A program made the translations under genes and the position numbers. Under the pieces are notes generated by a model. It ran no database searches. It was given only the letters and a program-made list of their open reading frames with translations, and had not been told where the DNA came from. This document shows, in pieces, positions 9,517 to 17,463 of a stretch of 64,000 nt of DNA (its first letter is position 1; each line of letters opens with the position of its first letter). Source of the stretch: an uncultured Polaribacter sp. (GTDB lineage Bacteria; Bacteroidota; Bacteroidia; Flavobacteriales; Flavobacteriaceae); contig CALSOT010000002.1 of assembly GCA_943788045.1 (NCBI GenBank), positions 1-64,000 on the forward strand, given 5' to 3'.

Positions 9517-10064
9517 CGAGGGTAAATTTATCAAATTATCAGAATAAATTAACAAAATGGCATCAATTAAAGAGGCTGCTTTGGTCTTTAGTTTGGATTT
9601 TATTTGCCAGACCATTTCCAAGAAGTACAGCTATGTTCTGGAAAATTTTTTTATTAAGATTATTTGGAGCAGAAATACATAAAACAGCTAATGTTTATGC
9701 TTCTGTAAAGGTATACGCACCTTGGAATTTAGAAATGCATGCGTATTCTTGTTTAGCACCAGAGGTAGACTGTTATAATGTGGATAGAATTATTATCGGC
9801 GCTCATTCTACGGTTTCTCAAAAAAGTTATTTGTGTACTGCATCTCATGATGTTACAAAAAGTCATAATCCATTAATAACAGCACCCATCATAATTGAAG
9901 ATCAAGTATGGATTGGAGCAGGTGTTTTCATTGGAATGGGGGTTTTAGTTGGTCAAGGAGCTGTTGTAGGGGCAACCTCTTCTATTTATAAAAATATTAA
10001 TACTTGGGAGATTGTTGGTGGCAACCCGGCGAAATTCATTAAAAAAAGAGAAATCATTGAGTAA
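9513..10064 (+). CDS. WcaF-like colanic-acid-type acetyltransferase
   Basis: A 183-residue hexapeptide acyltransferase of the WcaF type. Seen: the family N-terminus (LKRLLWSLVWILFARPFPR), YAPWNLEMHAYSCLAPEVDC, the catalytic-region TASHDVTKSHN, beta-helix turns IIIEDQVWIGAGVFIGMGV, and the closing GGNPAKFIKKR. WcaF enzymes acetylate fucose or other residues in colanic-acid-like polymers; here the acceptor is inferred only. It starts by ATGA overlap with the GT4 gene and its 3' end overlaps the start region of the next GT2. Confidence 0.87.
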   Translation: MTRVNLSNYQNKLTKWHQLKRLLWSLVWILFARPFPRSTAMFWKIFLLRLFGAEIHKTANVYASVKVYAPWNLEMHAYSCLAPEVDCYNVDRIIIGAHSTVSQKSYLCTASHDVTKSHNPLITAPIIIEDQVWIGAGVFIGMGVLVGQGAVVGATSSIYKNINTWEIVGGNPAKFIKKREIIE

Positions 10065-10959
10065 ATTAAAACCATCATTAACAGCGATAATTTTAACCTA
10101 TAATGAAGAAATTCATTTACAGCGTTGTATCAATTCTTTAAAAAAGGTGTGCGAACACATCATTGTGATTGATTCATTTTCGAATGATGCTACAGAAAAA
10201 ATAGCAAAAATAAATAATTGTGAGTTTCACCAAAATAGTTGGATAAATCATGCAACACAATTTAATTGGGCACTAGATAACTGCAATATTACCACCAATT
10301 GGGTTTTAAGAATGGATGCTGACGAATATTTAATGCCAGCGCTACAAACAGAAATTTTAAATAAACTTGATGATGTGCAAGATGCTGTTAGTGGTATAGA
10401 GATTTTTATTCGCAGAATCTTTTTAGGGCGCTATATGAAAAGAGGGCTTGGTAAAATAAAAATGATGCGACTCTTTAGATTCGGTAAAGGAAGAATTGAA
10501 AATAGATGGATGGATGAGCATCTTGAATTGTTAAATGGCACAAGCCTTGTTTTTGATAATGAATTTGCAGATGATAATTTAAATTCAATCGGATGGTGGA
10601 CAACGAAGCATAATGGATACTCCATAAGGGAGGCTATTGAATTGTTGGATGTTGAATTGGATTTTTTGGGAAATTATTCGGGAGAAAATATAAGGGAACA
10701 GGCGCTAAAAAAGAGAAAATTAAAGTTGAAATATGTGAAATTACCACTGTTTTTTAGGTGTTTTGTTTATTTCTTATACCGTTATGTTTTTCGATTAGGT
10801 TTTTTAGATGGCAAAGAGGGCTTTCTGTGGCATTTCTTACAAGGATTTTGGTATCGGGTTTTGGTAGATGCTAAGATTTTTGAAATTAAAAAAGTGTGTG
10901 GTAATGATGTACAGAAAATTCGTAAATATATTAAAAACGTATATAAAATAGAGCTCTAA
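10057..10959 (+). CDS. glycosyltransferase family 2, WaaE/KdtX-like
   Basis: A GT2 enzyme of about 300 residues whose start TAIILTYNEEIHLQRC plus DSFSNDATEKIA is the pattern of the WaaE/KdtX-like group. RMDADEYL carries the metal-binding DxD, and a basic, hydrophobic C-terminus (LYRYVFRLGFLDGKEGF) may contact the membrane. A frame-internal ATG at 10012 would add a tail that overlaps 53 bases of wcaF and matches nothing, so TTG 10057, just before the conserved SKLKPSLTAII and 8 bases inside the wcaF end, is preferred. Which sugar it moves is unknown. Confidence 0.83.
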   Translation: MSKLKPSLTAIILTYNEEIHLQRCINSLKKVCEHIIVIDSFSNDATEKIAKINNCEFHQNSWINHATQFNWALDNCNITTNWVLRMDADEYLMPALQTEILNKLDDVQDAVSGIEIFIRRIFLGRYMKRGLGKIKMMRLFRFGKGRIENRWMDEHLELLNGTSLVFDNEFADDNLNSIGWWTTKHNGYSIREAIELLDVELDFLGNYSGENIREQALKKRKLKLKYVKLPLFFRCFVYFLYRYVFRLGFLDGKEGFLWHFLQGFWYRVLVDAKIFEIKKVCGNDVQKIRKYIKNVYKIEL

Positions 10960-10960
10960 G

Positions 10961-11708
10961 ATGAAAATATCTATAATTACAGTCTGTTACAATAGTGCAA
11001 AAACCATTGAAAAGACCTTTCAATCTGTACAAAGCCAAACCTACAATAATATAGAGTACATTGTGATAGATGGTAAGTCGAAAGACGGTACGCTCGATAT
11101 TATGAACGATTATAAATCGATCATAACAAAATACATTTCGGAGCCAGACAAGGGCTTGTACGATGCCATGAATCGGGGCATAGAATTAGCCACAGGAGAT
11201 TTGGTAGGTATTTTAAATTCGGATGATGTTTTTACAGACCATACTATTTTGGAAAAGATAGCTCGGTTTCACACAGAAAATGATATCGAAGCTTCTGTGG
11301 GTAACATTATAAAAGTGAATGAAGAAGGAGAATTTATAAGAAATTATTCTGCAGAAAATTGGAATCCGGAAAAATTAAAAATTGGTTTTATGCCTCCACA
11401 TCCTGCCATTTTTTTTAATAGAAATTTATATGAAAAGTATGGTCAGTATCATTTAGATTTTACCATTGCAGCAGATTATGAGTTAATAACGCGTCTTTTT
11501 CTTAAAACACAAGATCTCTTGGAAATTTTCTGATATTACAACTACTCACATGTTAATCGGTGGTGTAAGTAGTTCTGGCGTTGGTACTTATCAATTAATT
11601 TCTAAAGAAATAAAAAAAGCCTTAACTCGGAATAATATTAATTTCAGTTATGTAAAAGTGCAACTAAGAGGTTTTTGGAAAATAACAGAGTTTTTAAAGA
11701 AAAAATAA
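10961..11708 (+). pseudogene. glycosyltransferase family 2, one frameshift near the C-terminus
   Basis: The first 190 residues are a clean GT2: ISIITVCYNSAKTIEKT, DGKSKDGT at 37-44, SEPDKGLYDAMNRG near 60-73, LNSDD at 85-89 and FMPPHPAIFF near 143. The frame stops at 11533, but the next frame goes on with family-like sequence (SWKFSDITTTHMLIGGVSS) to TAA at 11706-11708. Removing one A from AAAA near 11504 restores a protein of about 249 residues. This type is WcaA/WcaE-like in many Bacteroidota loci. Whether the break is real or a base error cannot be told from the sequence; the good conservation after it speaks for error. Confidence 0.8.
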
Positions 11709-11710
11709 TT

Positions 11711-12635
11711 ATGAATTCTAATTTGCAATATATTACGGGTAACAAGGGTTTTGTTGGCGTAAACCTTATTCAATTATTTAAACAATAAAGGGAAGCATAC
11801 GCAAGGTGTTTCTAGAACGCCAATTTTAGAAGAACTGAGCTATGATGCTTTAAACCCAGAAATATTGAATAAAGCTAAAAGTTGTATTCACCTGGCAGGT
11901 AAAGCACATGATTTAAAAAAGACGTCTGATGACGCAGCATATTTTGAGGTAAATACTGAATTGACTAAAAATTTATTCGACCAATTTTTGCAAAGCGATT
12001 GCGAGATTTTTATTTATATGAGTTCTGTAAAAGCGGTTGCAGATAAAGTTGCAGGGGTATTAACAGAAGAGGTTGTTCCGAACCCTGTAACCGTTTATGG
12101 GAAATCGAAGTTGGCGGCAGAAAACTATATCTTATCCAAAGAAATACCGAGTAACAAAAGAGTGTTTATATTAAGGCCTTGTATGATTCATGGTCCTAAA
12201 AATAAAGGAAATTTAAACCTTTTGCACAGTTTTATATCGAAAGGAATACCGTATCCATTTGGCAAGTATGAGAACAAACGATCTTTTGTTTCTGTAGAAA
12301 ATTTGTGTTTTATCATCAATGAATTAATTGACAACGCTAACATTGCATCTGGCGTTTATAATATTGCAGATGACGAAAGTTTATCTACGAAGGAATTGGT
12401 TGCGATCATTGGAGAAACGATGAACAAGCCGGCTAAAATTTTAGAAATTCCAAAATTTGTAGTGAATCTCTTGGCTAAAGCTGGAGATTTTTTACCTTTG
12501 CCGCTAAATTCAGAAAGAATGGAGAAACTCATAGAAAATTATGAGGTTTCTAACGACAAAATAAAAAAGGCTATAAATAAAGAGTTGCCTTTCTCTTCAA
12601 AAAAAGGAATTGAAAAGACAATTTCATCATTTTAA
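11711..12635 (+). pseudogene. NAD-dependent epimerase/reductase (WbpV-like), one frameshift near the N-terminus
   Basis: An ATG at 11711 opens MNSNLQYITGNKGFVGVNL, a Rossmann glycine motif, and breaks after about 25 codons. The frame shifted by one base continues with GKHTQGVSRTPILEEL and on through CIHLAGKAHD, a YMSSVKAVAD serine region, YGKSKLAAE (catalytic Y-x-x-x-K) and RPCMIHGPKNKGNL. Deleting one T near 11773-11776 joins them into about 308 residues. The subgroup is the 4-keto-sugar reductase/4-epimerase type found beside WbpL in Pseudomonas O-antigen loci (WbpV). With the WbpM-like dehydratase downstream it may make UDP-FucNAc or UDP-QuiNAc. Next gene starts 4 bases after the stop. Confidence 0.78.
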
Positions 12636-12638
12636 ATT

Positions 12639-13597
12639 ATGAAAATTTATATACTTGTTTCAATTATTTTGGCAGTACTTTCTTTTGTTTATTTAAAGTT
12701 AGCAGTACATTTTAAAATCATTCGACAAGCCAAATGTGCGAAGTTCGCACTCAAAAATAACAGTGAGAGGTGGAGGTATTATTTTTCCAATAGCAATTTT
12801 ATTGTTCTTTTTTTTGAATGATTACCAATTCCCATACTTTGTTTTGGGTGTTTTTTTAATTTCTCTAGTTAGTTTTTTAGATGATATATATACGCTAAGC
12901 GCTAAAGTTCGATTTCCTTTTCAATTTATAGCTGTTTTTTTAGGCATTATATCAGTTGCAGGTCCCTTTATCACCATATTCTCTTTTTGTACTTTTTGTT
13001 ATTCTGGGAATTGGAATTACTAATATGTTCAACTTTATGGACGGTATTAATGGTATTACAGGTATTTACAGTTTGGCGGTGTTGTCTGGTTTGTTTCTTA
13101 TTAATCACAATGAACATCTCGTGCATGAGGATTTAATTCTATTTTTAGGAATATCTTTATTGATTTTTGGATATTATAATTTTAGAAAAAAGGCCCTTTT
13201 TTTTGCTGGTGATATTGGTAGCATTACAATCGGTGTTTTTATTTTCTTTATAGGGGTATTGTTTGCCATAAAATTATCTTCTCCTTTAATGTTGTTGTTA
13301 GTTATTGTATATGGAGCAGACACCGGGTGTACATTTTTGTATCGGAAATTGTATACGAATGAAAGTGTTTTTGATCCCCACAGACATCATATGTATCAAA
13401 AATTAGTAGATGTTAAAAAACTATCACATTTAAAAGTATCGGTCGCGTATGCTCTTGTTCAACTTTTAATGAATGTTGTTCTTTATAAAACTTACCAATT
13501 GACTTTACAAACACAAGTATTCATTTTATTGGGTGTTATCTCTTTTTTTATGCTAACTTATCTCCTTTTGTTTCATAAGTTAAAGATTAAAAGTTAG
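12639..13597 (+). pseudogene. WbpL/WecA-like glycosyl-1-phosphate transferase, two frameshifts
   Basis: Three overlapping frames (12639-12821, 12736-13023, 12956-13597) form one polytopic membrane protein of about 318 residues of the MraY/WecA family (GT4-type sugar-1-phosphate transferase). Seen across the pieces: the RSSHSKITVRGGG motif, SFLDD, the catalytic MFNFMDGINGITG, FAGDIGS, and the HRHHMYQKLV loop, which is the family's HxxH-type uridine-binding signature. It transfers sugar-1-phosphate to undecaprenyl phosphate and so starts repeat-unit synthesis. An extra C near 12723 accounts for the first break; the second lies around 12962-12985. All catalytic motifs remain, arguing for sequence error. 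Confidence 0.82.
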
Positions 13598-13602
13598 CTG
13601 TT

Positions 13603-14694
13603 TTGGTATCAAAAATACATTTATCACAGCCAAATGTTGAAGAACTTTTAAGCACAGTTTCTTTTAAGGATGCCAATGTGCTGAATTTTGAGAACGCATT
13701 GGAAAACTATCTTGGCTTTGATAAAAAAGTAGTCGCTTTAAATTCAGGCACGGCAGCAATGCACATTGCACTTATTTTAGCAGGTGTTCAAAAAGAGGAT
13801 TTCGTTATATGTCAGAGTTTTACTTTCGTAGCTTCCGCAAACCCTATCTTATATCAAAGGGCAACGCCCATTTTTGTTGATAGTGAAATTGAAACCTGGA
13901 GTATATGCCCTTTATTACTGGAAGAAACGATAAAAAAGTGTATTGTATTAAATAAAAAACCCAAAGCAATTATTGTAAATTGTAATTATGGGATGCCTCC
14001 TAAAATAGCAGCAATTATTTCTATTGCCAAGAGGTATGATATAAAACTAATTGAAGATGCTGCGAGCGCTTTAGGGGCCTCTTACAGAGACCGTAAATGC
14101 GGTACTTTTGGAGATTTTAGTATTCTCTCTTTTAACGAAAATAAAATTTTAACCACCTTAGGTGGTGGTGCATTAATTTGTAAAAGTGGGCAGGATAAAA
14201 AGAGGGCAATTTATTTAGCAACACAAGCAAAAGAAATGTGTAATTATTATCAACATCTAGAAATAGGGTATAATTACAGAATGGATAAATTATCAGCCGC
14301 TGTAGGTTTGTCTGAGTTGAAAAACATAGGACAATATATTCACACTCGTAGAAAGATTCATTTGTTTTATACCGCATTTTTTCAAGCAATTAAAGGGATT
14401 ACCGTATTTAATACATCAGATATCAACTGCGTTTCGAACCATTGGTTAATATGTATTGTAGTTAACGAAAAGATAACGGGTTTCTCAAAAGAAGATTTAA
14501 GATTGCAACTGGAAAAGGATAACATAGAATCAAGACCTTTATGGAAACCTATGCATCTACAACCGGTTTTTAAGGATTGTACTTATTATGGTGCATCGGT
14601 TGCTGAGGATTTATTTAGAGATGGCTTGTGTTTGCCGTCTGGGTCTAATTTAACAGCAAATGATTTAGTAACAATCCACAACTTCTCTAAATAA
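13603..14694 (+). CDS. DegT/DnrJ/EryC1/StrS aminotransferase (PglE-like)
   Basis: A 363-residue PLP-dependent sugar aminotransferase. Seen: LNSGTAAMHIAL at residues 46-57, EDAASALGASY at 151-161, and the PLP lysine at about residue 181 in SFNENKILTTLGGG. C-terminal SRPLWKPMHLQPVF is typical. It would aminate a 4-keto-6-deoxy-UDP-HexNAc, as PglE does in bacillosamine synthesis. It lies between the WbpL-like transferase and the WbpM/PglF-like dehydratase, which would supply that keto sugar. It starts with TTG 13603, 5 bases after the preceding stop; no nearer ATG exists. No N-acetyltransferase of the PglD type is adjacent. Confidence 0.9.
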   Translation: MVSKIHLSQPNVEELLSTVSFKDANVLNFENALENYLGFDKKVVALNSGTAAMHIALILAGVQKEDFVICQSFTFVASANPILYQRATPIFVDSEIETWSICPLLLEETIKKCIVLNKKPKAIIVNCNYGMPPKIAAIISIAKRYDIKLIEDAASALGASYRDRKCGTFGDFSILSFNENKILTTLGGGALICKSGQDKKRAIYLATQAKEMCNYYQHLEIGYNYRMDKLSAAVGLSELKNIGQYIHTRRKIHLFYTAFFQAIKGITVFNTSDINCVSNHWLICIVVNEKITGFSKEDLRLQLEKDNIESRPLWKPMHLQPVFKDCTYYGASVAEDLFRDGLCLPSGSNLTANDLVTIHNFSK

Positions 14695-14701
14695 AATTTT
14701 G

Positions 14702-14709
14702 TAGCTTTG
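14702..14709 (+). promoter_or_regulatory. putative -7 box before the WbpM-like gene
   Basis: TAGCTTTG fits the Bacteroidota TAnnTTTG element and lies 24 bases before ATG 14733. No TTG is seen at the usual distance upstream, so the call is weak. Confidence 0.35.
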
Positions 14710-14732
14710 AATGTAAAATGCATAAATAAAGA

Positions 14733-16631
14733 ATGAGTAGAAATATGTTTTCAAAATCCCTAAATAAATACGCCTCAAAGTGGGTTGTTTTTAGTATTGA
14801 TATATTATTGGTTTGTATATCTTTTATAATTGCCCATGTCATTCGTTTTGACATTCGTTTCGATTTTAATATCTCCGTTATATTGCCCCAGCTCGTTCTG
14901 GTAATTTTAGTTGCTGCTTTTAGTTTTCTATTGGTTGGTTCTTATAAAGGAGTGATAAGGCACACGGGCACTAGAGATGTGTTTAATGTATTTGTAGCGA
15001 TTACAATTTTGAGCACTCTTATTTCGCTTGTAACACTTGGCAATAATTTGTTGGGTGTGCTCGAAAATTTTACCATGCCGAAGTCTATTATTGTGATTCA
15101 TTATTTAGTGTCTGTCTTTGTTTTAATTGTAAGTAGATACATTTTTAAAGCGTTTTACGAAATTATTTCAACAGAATTAAAGACAGTCACAAATGCATTA
15201 ATCTACGGGGCGGGAGACTCAGGGATTATTGCCTATAATGCTTTAAATCGCGAGCGTGAGATACATTATCAAATCTTAGGATTTATTGATGATGATAAAA
15301 CGAAAGTAAATAAAAAAATTGACGGAATTAAGATTTATGAACTTTCTAAAATTAATAAAGAATTTGTAGAAAAACATAATATTACTGAAGTTATTATTTC
15401 AATTCAAAGGATAAAACCCACCAAACTTTTAGCAATTACAGATGCATTGATCGCCTTAAATTTAAAGGTGAAGATTGTGCCTGCCTTATCGAAATGGATA
15501 GAAGGCGATTTAAAGGCAAATCAAATTAAAGAGGTTAATATTGAAGATTTACTAGAGAGATCCCCAATTATTATTAACAATCCTGTTGTAAAAAGGGAAG
15601 TAAATGATAAGGTAGTATTGGTCTCTGGTGCGGCAGGTTCTATAGGTAGTGAAATTTCTAGGCAGTTGACCTCTTATAGCTGTAAAATGATTGTTTTAAT
15701 AGATCAATCAGAATCTCCATTGTATGACTTACAGCAAGAACTGATACAAAATGGGGTTACAAATTTTGTAGCGATTGTATCTGATGTGAGGGATCGAAAT
15801 AAAATGGAGGTTATTTTTAAAAAATACAAACCAGCAAAAGTTTTTCATGCGGCAGCGTATAAACATGTTCCTTTAATGGAGCAATCGCCACACGAAGCCA
15901 TTAAAGCAAATGTACTAGGAACAAAAAACCTAGTAGATGTATCTATTGAAAATGGTATAGAACGTTTTGTAATGGTGTCTACAGACAAAGCCGTAAACCC
16001 AACCAATGTGATGGGCGCTTCTAAACGCATTGCAGAGTTGTATATAAGCTGTGCAAGTAAACAGCAAACGAAGACAAAATTTACAACAACCAGATTTGGA
16101 AATGTTTTAGGGTCTAATGGTTCTGTAATTCCGTTGTTTAAAAAACAGATAGCGAATGGCGGACCTTTAACCTTAACGCATAAAAATATTACGAGGTATT
16201 TTATGACGATACCAGAAGCATGTAGTTTGGTTTTAGAGGCCGGAACGATGGGGAAAGGGGGCGAAATTTATATTTTTGATATGGGGAAATCGGTGAGGAT
16301 CTACGATATTGCCAAAAAAATGATTTACTTGTCGGGCTTAAAATATCCTGAAGACATTGACATTAAAATAACAGGCTTACGGCCAGGAGAGAAGTTGTAT
16401 GAAGAGTTGTTGGCAGACGGAGAAAATACAACCAAAACCTATCATGAAAAGATAATGATTGCTAAAACGCAAGAATTAGATGCTGATTTGGTGAAAGCAA
16501 AAATTGAGACATTGACCACGGACTTTAATGAGTTGGATGGAGGGAATCTTGTGGCTTTTATGAAAAACTTAGTGCCGGAATATGTTTCTCAAAACTCAGA
16601 ATTTGAAAAATTGGACAAAGTTAGTTCATAA
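14733..16631 (+). CDS. UDP-GlcNAc 4,6-dehydratase, WbpM/PglF/CapD type
   Basis: A 632-residue inner-membrane protein. The N-terminus carries four hydrophobic helices (about residues 15-140), then a first Rossmann motif YGAGDSG near 157 and a second, catalytic one VSGAAGSIGSE near 297. AAAYKHVPLME and STDKAVNPTNVMGASKR near 416-431 are the WbpM signature, in which Met replaces the usual SDR Tyr next to the catalytic Lys. It dehydrates UDP-GlcNAc to UDP-4-keto-6-deoxy-GlcNAc (or GalNAc), feeding the epimerase and aminotransferase just upstream. Length fits full-size WbpM. The gene is intact, unlike most neighbours. Confidence 0.93.
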   Translation: MSRNMFSKSLNKYASKWVVFSIDILLVCISFIIAHVIRFDIRFDFNISVILPQLVLVILVAAFSFLLVGSYKGVIRHTGTRDVFNVFVAITILSTLISLVTLGNNLLGVLENFTMPKSIIVIHYLVSVFVLIVSRYIFKAFYEIISTELKTVTNALIYGAGDSGIIAYNALNREREIHYQILGFIDDDKTKVNKKIDGIKIYELSKINKEFVEKHNITEVIISIQRIKPTKLLAITDALIALNLKVKIVPALSKWIEGDLKANQIKEVNIEDLLERSPIIINNPVVKREVNDKVVLVSGAAGSIGSEISRQLTSYSCKMIVLIDQSESPLYDLQQELIQNGVTNFVAIVSDVRDRNKMEVIFKKYKPAKVFHAAAYKHVPLMEQSPHEAIKANVLGTKNLVDVSIENGIERFVMVSTDKAVNPTNVMGASKRIAELYISCASKQQTKTKFTTTRFGNVLGSNGSVIPLFKKQIANGGPLTLTHKNITRYFMTIPEACSLVLEAGTMGKGGEIYIFDMGKSVRIYDIAKKMIYLSGLKYPEDIDIKITGLRPGEKLYEELLADGENTTKTYHEKIMIAKTQELDADLVKAKIETLTTDFNELDGGNLVAFMKNLVPEYVSQNSEFEKLDKVSS

Positions 16632-16644
16632 TTATATTTTACAT

Positions 16645-16652
16645 TATCTTCG
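16645..16652 (+). promoter_or_regulatory. putative -7 box before the export lipoprotein gene
   Basis: TATCTTCG is a near match to TAnnTTTG, 23 bases before ATG 16675. The closest upstream TTG (16611) is too far for a normal spacer. It could start the export/kinase transcript. Confidence 0.35.
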
Positions 16653-16674
16653 CAAAAAAAAATAAAGAAAAAAT

Positions 16675-17461
16675 ATGTTAAAGTTAAGATATACTTCAAG
16701 TAACAAGTTTTTGTTACTTTTCTTTTTAGGTTGCTATTTATCTTCCTGCGTTTCAAAAAAAGACATTGTCTACTTTCAAAACGATGTGATTGACCAAGAA
16801 AAGGTTTCTAATAGCTTTAAGACCATTATCAAACCAGATGATTTATTACAGATTACCATTACGGCACTAGATATAGAGGCAGTGCGTCCTTTCAACTTAA
16901 CCGCAGTTAATTATGCACGCTTCAAATAGCTGCGGTGGGTCAAGCGCAACAGCAAACTATTTAGTAGATACCAATGGAGAAATTGACTTTCCTGTTTTGG
17001 GAAAAATTAAAGTGGGAGGTTTGACCCGTGATGAAACGATTAATTTGCTAAAAAGTAAGCTTTCTCCAGATTATATTAAAGACCCGAACGTGAACATTAG
17101 AATTGCCAATTACAAAATTTCGGTGTTGGGAGACGTCAACAGACCGGGTAGTTATAATATCCCAAACGAACGAATTACCATTTTAGATGCGTTGGCATTG
17201 GCAGGTGATGTGAGAATTTCTGCACAACGAAATAATGTGTTGATCATTCGAGAAGAAGCCGGAGAGAAAATGCAATACCGAGTTGATTTAAGATCGAACA
17301 AACTATTGACTTCACCGGTATATTATTTACAGCAAAATGATGTGGTGTATGTAGAACCGAATTACGCAAGCGTTCAGTCAGCTTCGTCAAATTCGAATAC
17401 CACGTTGTTCATCTCTTTAACTGGTTTAATTATTACCATCGTATCGCTTTTAACAAGATAA
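16675..17461 (+). pseudogene. Wza-like polysaccharide export lipoprotein, frameshifted
   Basis: An ATG at 16675 starts a lipoprotein signal sequence with lipobox LSSC near residue 27, followed by SKKDIVYFQND and the polysaccharide-export opening IKPDDLLQITI. After a break around 16913-16960 the other frame continues YLVDTNGEIDFPVLGKIKVG, a SLBB-like SVLGDVNRPGSYNIP stretch, ILDALALAGD and a C-terminal hydrophobic anchor. At least two small indels between 16920 and 16965 are needed; with them the linker reads like AAVGQAQQQ. Total about 260 residues, usual for Bacteroidota BexD/Wza-type proteins. It forms the outer-membrane exit with the kinase downstream. All domains persist, so sequence error is likely. 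Confidence 0.83.
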
Positions 17462-17463
17462 AA

